Positions 16,689 to 24,997 are shown, numbered from the stretch's first letter. The stretch is 64,000 nucleotides of DNA from Actinacidiphila epipremni (GCF_012034175.1 NZ_JAATEJ010000002.1:62001-126000); one strand, 5' to 3'. The notes: a model not told the origin generated them from the sequence alone. Numbers and translations are program-made.

Positions 16689-18341
16689 TCACGGGTAGGG
16701 CCAGGCGTTGGGCTTGCAGGTGGGCCCGCCGTCGAGGGACAGGAACTTCGTCTGCTGCATCATCACCGGCGCCGGCGCCCCCGCCGCCGGGCACCCGACG
16801 TGGTGGTGCCCGAGCCGGTGCCCGACCTCGTGGTTGATCAGCATCTGCCGGTACGCGTGCATCAGCCCGGGCCCGAACGTGTCCGCCCCCTGGGCCCAGC
16901 GATACGCGTTGATCATCGTCCGCGGCGTCGACGCCGCATCGCACGACACGTTGTCGATCGTCGTGTTGAGCCCCGACTTCGCGCACCACGCCGCCGTCGT
17001 GCCGGGGCTGGCGAGGGTGACGACGATGTCGGCGTGGCCGGTGGAGACCCGGGCGAAGGTCATCGTGCCGCCGTGGCCCCAGCTGCGCGGGTCGTTGAGC
17101 GTCTTGTAGACCGTGTCGCTGAAGAGCCGCGGGTCCAGCCCGAGGCCCTTCTCGACATCGACCCGGAAGGTGAGCACCTTGCCCTTGCCGGGCGCGGGCT
17201 GCTGCCCGGGGACGGTCTCGAAGGCGCCGGAGAGCTTCAGGCGCGGGTCCAGCGGGTATTGGCGGGCCATTTGCTCGTCGTACGAGGCGGGCGTCGGCGT
17301 CACCGCGGAGCCGGGCGCGGGCGCGGCGGCGGGCGTCGCGGACGAGGGCGGGGAGGGCGTCGGGGTGGTGTCCGCGGTGGTGGGGTCGGGCGCGGGGTGC
17401 TTACGGCCGATGCCGGTGAGCTGGCTGCCGGAGGTGACGGCGACGACGGTCACGACGGCCGCCGCGGCGATCCCGGTGAGCGTCCAGCCGGTCCGGCCCG
17501 GCCGGCGCCGGCCGCCCCCTCCCCCGCTGCCGCCGGGCGGCTCCTCGGCGGCCGGCGGCTCGGCGCCGGACCCGGCCCGCGGTACGGGGGCGGCGGGCGG
17601 GGCGGGCTCGAAGGCGTCGAGGAACTCCTGCCGGGGGCGCGGCACGGTGCGGCCCGGCGGGTGGACGCGCGGGGCGCGCATCTGCGCGGCGGTCGCGGTG
17701 TCGTGCGCCGCCCAGCCCTCGGCCCAGTCCTCGACGGGGTCGAAGGGCAGGTCGCGGCGCGCCGCCCGGACGCCGGCCGCGGCCCACGCCTCGGGCGTGT
17801 CCCCCCAGGCGCCGTGCTCGCGGTGCTCGGGGTGGCCGGTGAGCCGCCCGCCGGGCTCGGGGCGCCGCACGGCGGCGAAGGCACCGCTGTCCACGAACGG
17901 GTCGAACGGCTCGGTGTACGGCCCGGCGGGACTGCGCCGCCGCCGCCCGCTCCCCGGCGTCCCGAGCGCGCTTCCGGGCGGCGCGGCCCCGAACCCGGCC
18001 GCCGTCCCGTAGCCACCCGGGCCACCGGACCCGCCGAGTGAGCCGGGCCCGCCCGGGACACCAGCACCGCCCGCACCGCCGGGGGAATCCGCACCGCCTG
18101 GCCCACCGAAGGCCCCGGGCCCGCCCGCGGAGCCCGCACCGCCGAGGGAGCCGGGCCCGAAGGGGCCGGGAACGCCCGGGCCGCCGGGAACGCCCGGGCC
18201 GCCCGGGACGCCGAAGGGCCCCGGGCCGCCGGGGCCGCCGGCAGAGCCGAAGCCGCCCGGTGAACCGGCGGCGCCGAATGTGCCGTCGCCGTCCGGGCCG
18301 CCGAAGCCGTCCTGGCCGTCCCGCGCGCTGTGTTTGCCCAC
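16689..18341 (-). CDS. DUF3152 metzincin-like protein with collagen-like N-terminal tract
   Basis: 550 residues, start ATG 18341. Residues 10-110 are a Gly-rich tract in which Gly recurs about every third residue (GGPGVPGGPGVPG type). A charged linker and one membrane helix (about 285-305, near GRTGWTLTG) follow, then a Thr/Pro-rich stalk and the DUF3152 domain. That domain contains HEVGHRLGHHH at residues 504-514, which fits the metzincin zinc site HExxHxxGxxH, plus four Cys probably in disulfides. The topology predicts a cytoplasmic N-terminus and extracellular catalytic domain. The M. tuberculosis counterpart is Rv3207c as I recall; substrates are unknown. The hydrolase gene lies 8 bp upstream on the same strand. 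Confidence 0.88.
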   Translation of the reverse strand: MGKHSARDGQDGFGGPDGDGTFGAAGSPGGFGSAGGPGGPGPFGVPGGPGVPGGPGVPGPFGPGSLGGAGSAGGPGAFGGPGGADSPGGAGGAGVPGGPGSLGGSGGPGGYGTAAGFGAAPPGSALGTPGSGRRRRSPAGPYTEPFDPFVDSGAFAAVRRPEPGGRLTGHPEHREHGAWGDTPEAWAAAGVRAARRDLPFDPVEDWAEGWAAHDTATAAQMRAPRVHPPGRTVPRPRQEFLDAFEPAPPAAPVPRAGSGAEPPAAEEPPGGSGGGGGRRRPGRTGWTLTGIAAAAVVTVVAVTSGSQLTGIGRKHPAPDPTTADTTPTPSPPSSATPAAAPAPGSAVTPTPASYDEQMARQYPLDPRLKLSGAFETVPGQQPAPGKGKVLTFRVDVEKGLGLDPRLFSDTVYKTLNDPRSWGHGGTMTFARVSTGHADIVVTLASPGTTAAWCAKSGLNTTIDNVSCDAASTPRTMINAYRWAQGADTFGPGLMHAYRQMLINHEVGHRLGHHHVGCPAAGAPAPVMMQQTKFLSLDGGPTCKPNAWPYP

Positions 18342-18349
18342 GCCCTCGA

Positions 18350-19399
18350 TCAGCTCCCGCTCGCCGCCGTGCTCGTGCTCATCTCCGCCGTTGCCGAGAC
18401 GCTACCCTCGCCCGCGCCGCCGCGGGTGCGGGCGGCCATTTCCTGCCGCAGATCGCGGAAGGCCCGCTCCACCAGGAACGGGTGCTCCATCATCGCGACA
18501 TGCCCGCTCCCGGGGATGGTGAGCAGCCGCGCGTCACGGAAGGCGCGGCACGCGCGGCGGGCCATCCGTACGCCCACGAGCTTGTCGCGGACGCCGTAGA
18601 CCAGCAGCGTCGGCGCGAGCACCCGCTCGGCCTGGCGCCACAGGGCGTGCTGGCCGCCGAGGGTATAGGCGTTGACGATGCCGCGGGTGGAGCGGACGGT
18701 GACGTCCCAGAAGTACGGCAGGTCCACCCGCCGCTGGTATTCGGTCGCCGCGGCGGCGCGTTCCGCGGGGCCGACGACGGACGGGTCGGCGTAGCACAGG
18801 GACAGCAGCGCCTGGGTGCGCCGCTCGGCCGGCCAGTCGCGGGTGACCCGGCGGTAGAGCGCGGGCAGGCCGGGGACGGCGGCGAGCGCGGTGGGCAGCG
18901 CGGTGCGCTGCGGCGGCAGCTCGGGCAGCGCCGGCGAGATCAGCGTGAGGGTGCGGACGAGGTCGGGCCGGGCGGCGGCGACCTTGACGACGACGGCGCC
19001 GCCCATGGAGTTGCCGAACAGGTGCACCGGGCCGCGCGCCTCGGCGTCCAGCAGCCGTACGACCGCGCGGGCGTGCGCGGCGAGGGAGTAGTTGCCGTCG
19101 TCGGGCGGCGGGGAATGGCCGAAACCGGGCAGGTCCAGCGCCTCGACGTCGAGGACGCCGGCGAGCCTGGCCATCAGCGCCGACCAGTTCTGCGACGAGC
19201 CGCCGAGGCCGTGCACGAACATCGCCGGCTCGCGCACGCCGGCGTGCGCCGCCCGCAGGTCGTGCCCGCGCGAGCGGACGAGCAGGCTGAGGCCGGGCAG
19301 CGTGACGGTTCTCGACGTCTCCCCGTCCGCGAGCACCGGACCCGCCGGCGGCACGGTCGCCGGCGACGCGGCGGGCTGGGGGAATTCCGTCGAGGCCAT
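18350..19399 (-). CDS. alpha/beta hydrolase
   Basis: 349 residues from ATG 19399. There is no clear Shine-Dalgarno. The oxyanion strand AMFVHGLGGSSQNW, LDLPGFGHS, nucleophile elbow GNSMGG (Ser near 130), acid region LVYGVRDKLVG and catalytic His in GSGHVAMMEHP form a complete catalytic set. Overall it resembles 2-hydroxy-6-oxo acid hydrolases and epoxide hydrolase relatives, but the substrate cannot be deduced. It has a 40-residue Ala/Pro-rich N-terminal extension. It is the first gene of a two-gene unit with DUF3152 (8 bp apart), so the two are probably cotranscribed. Confidence 0.88.
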   Translation of the reverse strand: MASTEFPQPAASPATVPPAGPVLADGETSRTVTLPGLSLLVRSRGHDLRAAHAGVREPAMFVHGLGGSSQNWSALMARLAGVLDVEALDLPGFGHSPPPDDGNYSLAAHARAVVRLLDAEARGPVHLFGNSMGGAVVVKVAAARPDLVRTLTLISPALPELPPQRTALPTALAAVPGLPALYRRVTRDWPAERRTQALLSLCYADPSVVGPAERAAAATEYQRRVDLPYFWDVTVRSTRGIVNAYTLGGQHALWRQAERVLAPTLLVYGVRDKLVGVRMARRACRAFRDARLLTIPGSGHVAMMEHPFLVERAFRDLRQEMAARTRGGAGEGSVSATAEMSTSTAASGS

Positions 19400-19682
19400 G
19401 GATTGATGTTACGAGACGATCACGCGGACGGCCCTGTGTCGGTCCGCACATGCCCGTACGCAACCGGCCACGGGACCTGGCTCACGGGTCCGACGCCGGA
19501 CCCGGCCGCCGCGATGGTGCGCGGCGGCGGCAGTGGGTAGCCGACCTGTACGCGGCCCCGGCCGGCGGCGCCCGTACGCGCTGCGGGCCCGGCCGCGGGC
19601 TCCTAGGCTCCAGGAAGGGGCCGCCGGCGGGACCCGGGCGCCGGCGGGGCGAGGGAGTACATCCGACGGAAGGAAGGGCGCC

Positions 19683-19943
19683 ATGTCCGACGAGATCGCC
19701 CGGATCGAGCGGGAAGCCGACGAGGACGACACCAACGCCGCGGAGCGCGACCACGGCGACGACCTGGACCTGGAGGCCCCGGAGGCCGACAGCGCCGAGC
19801 AGCGCGCGGAGCTGCTGCAGCAGCGCGACGAGCCGGTCACCGAGCGGCCCGCCGACCGCGACGGCGAGGCGAACCCGGCGGACACCGCCGAGCAGCGCCG
19901 GGTCGTCGCGCTGGACGAGGACGAGGACGAGGAGCGCCGCTGA
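19683..19943 (+). CDS. small highly acidic protein
   Basis: 86 residues, ATG at 19683 with GGAAGGAAGGG upstream. More than 40 percent Asp plus Glu, with few hydrophobic residues and runs such as EADEDDTNAAERDHGDD and DEDEDEERR. No membrane or known domain; probably intrinsically disordered. Similar short acidic proteins occur in Streptomyces without assigned function. It is followed by a perfect 44-bp palindrome that should terminate the transcript. Confidence 0.75.
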   Translation: MSDEIARIEREADEDDTNAAERDHGDDLDLEAPEADSAEQRAELLQQRDEPVTERPADRDGEANPADTAEQRRVVALDEDEDEERR

Positions 19944-19967
19944 CGCCCCCGGCGCGGCCCGCCGGGG

Positions 19968-20011
19968 CGTGGACCGATACCCTGCGGGGCCCCGCAGGGT
20001 ATCGGTCCACG
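19968..20011. terminator. 44-bp perfect palindrome, likely terminator
   Basis: Left arm CGTGGACCGATACCCTGC plus GGGG, right arm its exact reverse complement; 22 + 22 bp with no spacer and no mismatch. It lies 25 bp after the acidic-protein stop. A second palindrome CCCCGGCCGGGG follows at 20015-20026. In RNA this gives a hairpin of about 20 bp. It also lies about 190 bp before the TetR gene, so a DNA-binding role is possible. Confidence 0.75.
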
Positions 20012-20151
20012 AGGCCCCGGCCGGGGTTACCGGCCCGCCCCGGGCCGGGCCGGCGCCTGGTTTCGGCCGGATCCGCCGGATTCCAGTACGTGAGAATGTG
20101 CCCTCGTACGGCGCACAGGGTCGTTACCCAAAAGTACGATGGCCAGCGCAG

Positions 20152-20183
20152 CGTTCTTTCGTTCGTTCATCCGTTCGTTCCGC
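20152..20183 (+). promoter_or_regulatory. GTTC-rich direct repeats before tetR
   Basis: The sequence just before the TetR gene contains GTTCTTTCGTTCGTTC and, after a short break, CCGTTCGTTCC. These are repeats of CGTTCGTTC in an otherwise G/C-rich leader, 15-45 bp before the start codon. A TACGAT hexamer at 20135-20140 may be the -10. Autoregulation is inferred from position only. Confidence 0.4.
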
Positions 20184-20199
20184 AGAATTGGGAGGCGGC

Positions 20200-20847
20200 G
20201 TGACAGCCATCGAGCAGACTCACGCACGACCGCGCGGCACCCGCCTGCCCCGCCGGGCCCGACGCGAGCAGTTGCTGGGGGCCGCCCAGGAAGTGTTCGT
20301 CGCGCAGGGTTACCACGCCGCCGCGATGGACGACATCGCCGAGCGGGCCGGCGTCAGCAAGCCGGTGCTCTACCAGCACTTCCCGGGCAAGCTGGAGCTG
20401 TATCTGGCGCTGCTGGACCAGCACTGCGAGGCCCTGCTGCAGTCGGTGCGCGGCGCGCTGGAGTCCACGACGGACAACAAGAAGCGCGTCGAGGCGACGA
20501 TGGACGCGTACTTCGCGTACGTCGAGGACGAGGGCGGCGCCTTCCGGCTGGTCTTCGAGTCCGACCTGACGAACGAGCCGGCGGTGCGCGAGCGGGTCGA
20601 CAAGGTGTCGTTGCAGTGCGCCGAGGCGATCAGCGAGGTCATCTCGGAGGACACCGGGCTGTCGCGCGAGCAGTCGATGCTGCTCGCGGTGGGCCTGGGC
20701 GGCGTCTCGCAGGTGGTGGCCCGCTACTGGCTGGCCAGCCGCAGCGATGTGCCGCGCGACACCGCGGTGCAGCTGCTGACGTCGCTGGCCTGGCGCGGCA
20801 TCGCCGGCTTCCCGCTGCACGGCGCCGAGGGCGGCCACCACTCCTGA
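20200..20847 (+). CDS. TetR/AcrR family regulator
   Basis: 215 residues. The GTG at 20200 has GGAGG 4-5 bases upstream, so I reject the much longer open frame. N-terminal TetR helix-turn-helix: RREQLLGAAQEVFVAQGYHAAAMDDIAERAGVSKPVLYQHFPGK, residues 20-65, with the typical GVS turn and YxHF. The ligand domain (70-215) is of the usual length. The gene sits directly before DUF3107 and near the DEAD-box helicase; I recall the same order in M. tuberculosis (Rv3208, Rv3208A). Such conservation suggests a basic cellular role and not a drug-efflux role. No dedicated divergent target gene is present. Confidence 0.92.
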   Translation: MTAIEQTHARPRGTRLPRRARREQLLGAAQEVFVAQGYHAAAMDDIAERAGVSKPVLYQHFPGKLELYLALLDQHCEALLQSVRGALESTTDNKKRVEATMDAYFAYVEDEGGAFRLVFESDLTNEPAVRERVDKVSLQCAEAISEVISEDTGLSREQSMLLAVGLGGVSQVVARYWLASRSDVPRDTAVQLLTSLAWRGIAGFPLHGAEGGHHS

Positions 20848-20995
20848 GCCGGTCCTGCGCCCGGTCGTGCGCCGGGTCCCGCGCGACTCCCGAGCCGGTC
20901 CTGCGCGCCACGCATGCCCGCCGGCCGGGCTAGTCTGGGCAGCGTACGGCGCGACATTCCGCGCACACCGCCAGCCCATCGGAGGGACCCAAGCC

Positions 20996-21226
20996 GTGGA
21001 GGTCAAGATCGGCGTGCTGCACGCGCCGCGCGAGATCAGCATCGAGAGCTCTCAGTCGGCGGACGAGGTCGAGAAGGCCGTCGCCGACGCGCTGTCGGGC
21101 GACGCGAAGCTGCTCAGCCTGGTGGACGAGCACGGCCGCAAGGTGCTCGTGCCCGCCGACCGGCTGGCCTACGTCGAGATCGGCGAGTCGGCCGCCCGCA
21201 GGGTCGGCTTCGGCGCGGCTCTCTGA
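20996..21226 (+). CDS. DUF3107 protein
   Basis: 76 residues, GTG at 20996 preceded by GGAGG 10 nt upstream. VEVKIGVLHAPREISIESSQ and the end YVEIGESAARRVGFG are characteristic of the actinobacterial DUF3107 family (M. tuberculosis TB9.4/Rv3208A). The protein is an ATP-grasp-free small alpha/beta fold of unknown function. It is 148 bp after tetR and followed by a strong terminator. Confidence 0.9.
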   Translation: MEVKIGVLHAPREISIESSQSADEVEKAVADALSGDAKLLSLVDEHGRKVLVPADRLAYVEIGESAARRVGFGAAL

Positions 21227-21237
21227 CGTCACGTCAG

Positions 21238-21278
21238 CGAGGGGGCGGCAACCGGCCAGTCCGGTTGCCGCCCCCTCG
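21238..21278 (+). terminator. strong hairpin terminator
   Basis: Perfect 18-bp stem (CGAGGGGGCGGCAACCGG and its complement) with a 5-nt loop CCAGT, starting 12 bp after the DUF3107 stop and followed by TTCG. Confidence 0.9.
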
Positions 21279-21381
21279 TTCGTGCCGCCGTTTCGCGCGG
21301 TGCCCCGTTTCACGCGGCTCCCCGCGGGGGTAGGACCTCAGTGCACCGGTCCGTACCACCGTGTCATTGGAGGGGAATCTG

Positions 21382-21660
21382 ATGCTCTGGCAGATCGCCG
21401 GCTATACGGCACTCGGCCTGCTCGCCGCCTTCGCCGCCGCGCGGCTGTTCCCCTCCCGGCTGCCGGCGGCCGGCCTGCTGCTGCTCACCGGCGTGGTCGC
21501 CGCCCTGACCGGCGGCCTGGTGGGCTACACGATCTTCGGCGGCGCCCGCCCCGAGCTCACCTTCGCCGCGTCCTTCGCGACGGCGGCGGCGGGCCTGAGC
21601 GTCCTGGCGAGCCCCGCCCGCCGCGGCCGGCACGCCAAGATCACGACCCCGGGGGCGTGA
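21382..21660 (+). CDS. small integral membrane protein
   Basis: 92 residues from ATG 21382; GGAGGGG lies 6 bp upstream, which favours this over the GTG at 21361. Three hydrophobic helices: IAGYTALGLLAAFAAA, LLLLTGVVAALTGGLVG and FAASFATAAAGLSVLA, followed by a basic tail RRGRHAK. No family recognised. It is the last plus-strand gene before the convergent ferritin-like gene. Confidence 0.7.
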   Translation: MLWQIAGYTALGLLAAFAAARLFPSRLPAAGLLLLTGVVAALTGGLVGYTIFGGARPELTFAASFATAAAGLSVLASPARRGRHAKITTPGA

Positions 21661-21728
21661 CCCGCGTCACCGGACCGGCGCCCACGGGGGCCGGCGTCAA
21701 CCGGACCCGCGCCGCCTCGCGCGCGGCG

Positions 21729-22511
21729 TTACGCGGCCAGCCCCAGGGCCGCCATCCGCTTGGTGTGGGCCTCGGTGATCCGGGAGAACATCCGGCCGAC
21801 CTCGGCCAGGTCGAAGCCGTCGGCGACGCCCCCCACGAGCATCGTCGACAGGGCGTCGCGGTCGGCGACGACCCGCTGGGCCTGGGAGAGCGCCTCGCCC
21901 ATGAGCCGGCGGGCCCACAGGGCGAGCCGGCCGCCGACGCGCGGGTCGGCGTCGATGGCGGCCCGGACCTTCTCGACGGCGAAGGTGGCGTGCCCGGTGT
22001 CGTCGAGGACGGCGAGCACCAGGGTGCGGGTGTCGCTGTCGAGCCGGACGGCGACCTCGCGGTAGAAGTCGGACGCGATCGAGTCGCCGACGTACGCCTT
22101 GACCAGGCCCTCCAGCCAGTCCGACGGCGCGGTCTGGCGGTGGAAGTCGTCCAGCGCGGTGCTGAACGGCTCCATCGCCTCGACCGCCGCTTCGCCCACC
22201 TCGGTGAGCCGGTCCCGCAGCTGCGCGAAGTGCTGGAACTCGGCGGCGGCCATCGCCGCCAGCTCCGCCTTGTCCTCCAGGGTCGGCGCGAGCTTGGCGT
22301 CCTCCGCGAGCCGTTCGAAAGCGGCGAGCTCCCCGTAGGCGAGCGCGCCGAGCAGGTCGACGACGGCGGCGCGGTAGCGCGGGTCGGCGGAGGCCGAGGC
22401 CCAGTCCTGCGCGGCGATCCCGGTGGCCGGCGCGGCGGGCTCGGACGTCCCGGCGGTCTCGGCGGCGGGCGGCGTCGGGGTGGGCTTGGTGGTGTCGTCA
22501 GGCGTCTCCAT
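21729..22511 (-). CDS. ferritin-like (MiaE_2-type) protein
   Basis: 260 residues from ATG 22511 (a GTG three codons upstream is possible; neither has a good ribosome-binding site). After an unstructured Thr/Pro-rich start comes a four-helix ferritin-like domain: GALAYGELAAFERLAEDA, an EFQHF helix near residue 92 and DDTGHATFAVEKV, giving Glu and His residues in the arrangement of a diiron site. This fits the family described as tRNA-(ms2io6A)-hydroxylase-like in actinobacteria. The true activity is unproven. It converges with the small membrane gene and is divergent from the helicase, the same neighbourhood as Rv3210c and rhlE in Mycobacterium as I recall. Confidence 0.82.
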   Translation of the reverse strand: METPDDTTKPTPTPPAAETAGTSEPAAPATGIAAQDWASASADPRYRAAVVDLLGALAYGELAAFERLAEDAKLAPTLEDKAELAAMAAAEFQHFAQLRDRLTEVGEAAVEAMEPFSTALDDFHRQTAPSDWLEGLVKAYVGDSIASDFYREVAVRLDSDTRTLVLAVLDDTGHATFAVEKVRAAIDADPRVGGRLALWARRLMGEALSQAQRVVADRDALSTMLVGGVADGFDLAEVGRMFSRITEAHTKRMAALGLAA

Positions 22512-22914
22512 GGAGCGCACAATAACCAAGTCCCGACCGGGGACCGACACCCTCCGCGTGACCCGATGATGTCCCGAACGAAACATTTGATCGGGTGCAG
22601 CTACGTGTTTCCGGGGTAGAGTGGTAATGCACCCGCCGCTCATCGGCCAGTTTCGCGATCCTCGGCGGGCGACGTGTGCAACACCCTGGATGCCCGGTCG
22701 GTGGCCCGATCGGCTCCGACCCGACCGCCCTCCCGCCATCGGGAGGGGCCCACTCGCGGCAAGGGCGAGAGCAGCGGTCCCGCGCTCCACAGCCCTTCGC
22801 AGGCTGTACGACACATCTGCGCGGTCAGTGACCGGCGCGCCGGCAAGTCCGGCGACTCCGGCCACTCGACCCCCTCGCCGAAAAGTGCCGCGTCACACAG
22901 AAGAGGCAAGCATC
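22512..22914 (+). promoter_or_regulatory. 403-bp gap: divergent promoter region and long helicase leader
   Basis: No gene is supported here. A TAGAGT hexamer at 22617-22622 is the best -10 candidate for the helicase, implying a leader of almost 290 nt. The leader contains a perfect 8-bp hairpin CCCTCCCG-CCAT-CGGGAGGG at 22728-22747. Long structured leaders are known for cold-shock DEAD-box helicase mRNAs; here this is only an analogy. Confidence 0.45.
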
Positions 22915-24969
22915 CTGACCACCACCACTACTTTCCGCAGTCTTGGCATCCTTCCCGAGACGGCCGAGGCCCTGGAGGCCGTCGGCATCACCACTCCCTT
23001 CCCGATCCAGGAGATGACGCTCCCGGTCGCCCTCGCGGGCAGCGACGTCATCGGCCAGGCCAAGACCGGCACCGGCAAGACGCTGGGCTTCGGCCTTCCG
23101 CTGCTGGAGCGGGTCACCGTCGCCGCCGACGTCGAGGCCGGGCGCGCGACGCCCGAGCAGCTGACCGACGCCCCGCAGGCGCTCGTCGTCGTCCCCACCC
23201 GTGAGCTGTGCCAGCAGGTCACCAACGACCTGCTGACCGCCGGCAAGGTCCGCGCGGTCCGGGTGCACGCCATCTACGGCGGCCGGGCGTACGAGCCGCA
23301 GGTCGAGGCGCTGAAGAAGGGCGTCGACGTGGTCGTCGGCACCCCGGGCCGGCTGCTGGACCTCGCGGGCCAGAAGAAGCTCAACCTCAAGCACGTGCGC
23401 GCGCTCGTGCTGGACGAGGCCGACGAGATGCTCGACCTCGGCTTCCTGCCGGACGTCGAGAAGATCATGGCGATGCTGCCGGCCAGGCGGCAGACGATGC
23501 TGTTCTCGGCGACCATGCCGGGCGCGGTCATCAACCTGGCCCGCCGCTACATGTCGCAGCCCACCCACATCAGCGCGACCGCCCCGGACGACGAGGGCGC
23601 GACGGTCGCCTCGACCACGCAGCACATCTTCCGCGCGCACTCCCTGGACAAGGTCGAGCTGGTCGCGCGGGTGCTCCAGGCCGAGGGCCGGGGCCTGGCG
23701 ATGATCTTCTGCCGCACCAAGCGCACCGCCGCGGACGTCGCCGAGCAGCTGGAGCGCCGCGGGTTCGCCTCCGGCGCGGTGCACGGCGACCTCGGGCAGG
23801 GCGCGCGCGAGCAGGCGCTGCGGGCGTTCCGCAACGGCAAGGTCGATGTGCTGGTGTGCACCGATGTCGCCGCGCGCGGCATCGACGTCGAGGGCGTCAC
23901 GCATGTGATCAACTACCAGACGCCCGAGGACGAGAAGACGTATCTGCACCGCATCGGCCGCACCGGGCGCGCCGGGGCGACGGGTACGGCGATCACGCTG
24001 GTCGACTGGGACGACATCCCGCGCTGGCAGCTGATCAACAAGGCGCTGGACCTGCCGTTCAACGACCCGGAGGAGACGTATTCGACGTCTCCGCACCTGT
24101 ACGAGCTGCTGCGGATCCCCGCCGGCACGAAGGGGATACTGCCCCGGGCCGAGCGCACCCGCGCCGGCCTCGACGCGGAAGAGGTCGAGGACCTCGGCGA
24201 GACCGGTGGCCGCGGGCCGCGCGGCGGTGGCCGCAAGGGCGGTGGCGGCGGCCGGCCGGGCGCCGCGCCGGCCGAGGAGCGCCAGCCCCGCACCCGCACC
24301 CCGCGGCAGCGCCGCCGCACCCGTGGCGGCCAGGCCGAGGCGCCCGCCGAGGGCACGCCGGCGACCGCCGGGTCCGCCACGGCGGTCTCCGAGCCGGCCG
24401 CGCTCACCGACGAGCCCGGCGCCGCCCCGCGCACTCCGCGCCGCCGCCGCAGGACCCGCGCGGGCGCCCCGTCCGCCGCTTCTGCCGCTCCGGCCGAGCC
24501 GCTGCCCGCCGAGGCCGCTCCCGTCGCCGCGCCGGTGACACCGGCGGCGGAGCCGGCGGCCGACCCCGCCGAGGAGCCGAAGGCCCCACGCCGCCGGACC
24601 CGCAAGACCGCGGCAACCGCCGAGGTCCCCGCACCGGCCGCCGCACCCGAGGAAGCCCCCAAGGCACCCCGGCGGCGTACCCGCAAGGCCGCCGCTACGA
24701 CGGAGGTCGTCGCCGAGGCGCAGGCCGCCGACGCCGAGGTGACCGAGGCGGCCCCGCGCCGCCGGACCCGTAAGACCGCGGCAACCGCCGAGGTCCCGGC
24801 ACCGGCCGCCGCAGCCGAGGAAGCCCCCAAGGCGCCGCGGCGGCGGACGCGTAAGACCGCCGCTTCGGCGGAGGTGCCCGCGCCCGCAGGTGCGCCGGAG
24901 GGCGAGGAAGCGCCCAAGGCGCCGCGGCGCCGGACGCGTAAGGCCGTCGCCGTGGCCGACGAGGGCTGA
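22915..24969 (+). CDS. DEAD-box ATP-dependent RNA helicase with basic repeat tail
   Basis: 684 residues if it starts at CTG 22915, which has AGAGG 8 nt upstream. No ATG or GTG with a ribosome site lies before the Q motif; the first internal ATG (23014) would cut that motif off. Q motif GITTPFPIQ near residue 25, Walker A AKTGTGKT near 49, PTRELCQQ, TPGRLLDL, DEAD at 167, SAT, ARGID and HRIGRTGRAG are all intact. The C-terminal 250 residues are Ala/Pro/Arg-rich with five APRRRTRK units and two related Arg-rich units, likely an RNA-binding tail. The family unwinds RNA in ribosome assembly and mRNA decay. A strong terminator follows. Confidence 0.92.
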   Translation: MTTTTTFRSLGILPETAEALEAVGITTPFPIQEMTLPVALAGSDVIGQAKTGTGKTLGFGLPLLERVTVAADVEAGRATPEQLTDAPQALVVVPTRELCQQVTNDLLTAGKVRAVRVHAIYGGRAYEPQVEALKKGVDVVVGTPGRLLDLAGQKKLNLKHVRALVLDEADEMLDLGFLPDVEKIMAMLPARRQTMLFSATMPGAVINLARRYMSQPTHISATAPDDEGATVASTTQHIFRAHSLDKVELVARVLQAEGRGLAMIFCRTKRTAADVAEQLERRGFASGAVHGDLGQGAREQALRAFRNGKVDVLVCTDVAARGIDVEGVTHVINYQTPEDEKTYLHRIGRTGRAGATGTAITLVDWDDIPRWQLINKALDLPFNDPEETYSTSPHLYELLRIPAGTKGILPRAERTRAGLDAEEVEDLGETGGRGPRGGGRKGGGGGRPGAAPAEERQPRTRTPRQRRRTRGGQAEAPAEGTPATAGSATAVSEPAALTDEPGAAPRTPRRRRRTRAGAPSAASAAPAEPLPAEAAPVAAPVTPAAEPAADPAEEPKAPRRRTRKTAATAEVPAPAAAPEEAPKAPRRRTRKAAATTEVVAEAQAADAEVTEAAPRRRTRKTAATAEVPAPAAAAEEAPKAPRRRTRKTAASAEVPAPAGAPEGEEAPKAPRRRTRKAVAVADEG
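24570..24955. repeat. APRRRTRK-encoding repeats in helicase tail
   Basis: Five copies of a basic APRRRTRK(T/A) motif separated by acidic AEVPAPAAAPEEAPK-like spacers; the DNA of the copies at about 24590-24660 and 24760-24850 is nearly identical, showing recent internal duplication. Confidence 0.8.
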
Positions 24970-24997
24970 CGGAGCGGCACGCGTGAGGTCAGCGTGG

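Noticed and set aside
23014-24969. ATG 23014 as start of the DEAD-box helicase
   Set aside because: It would delete the conserved Q motif that lies just upstream in the same frame.
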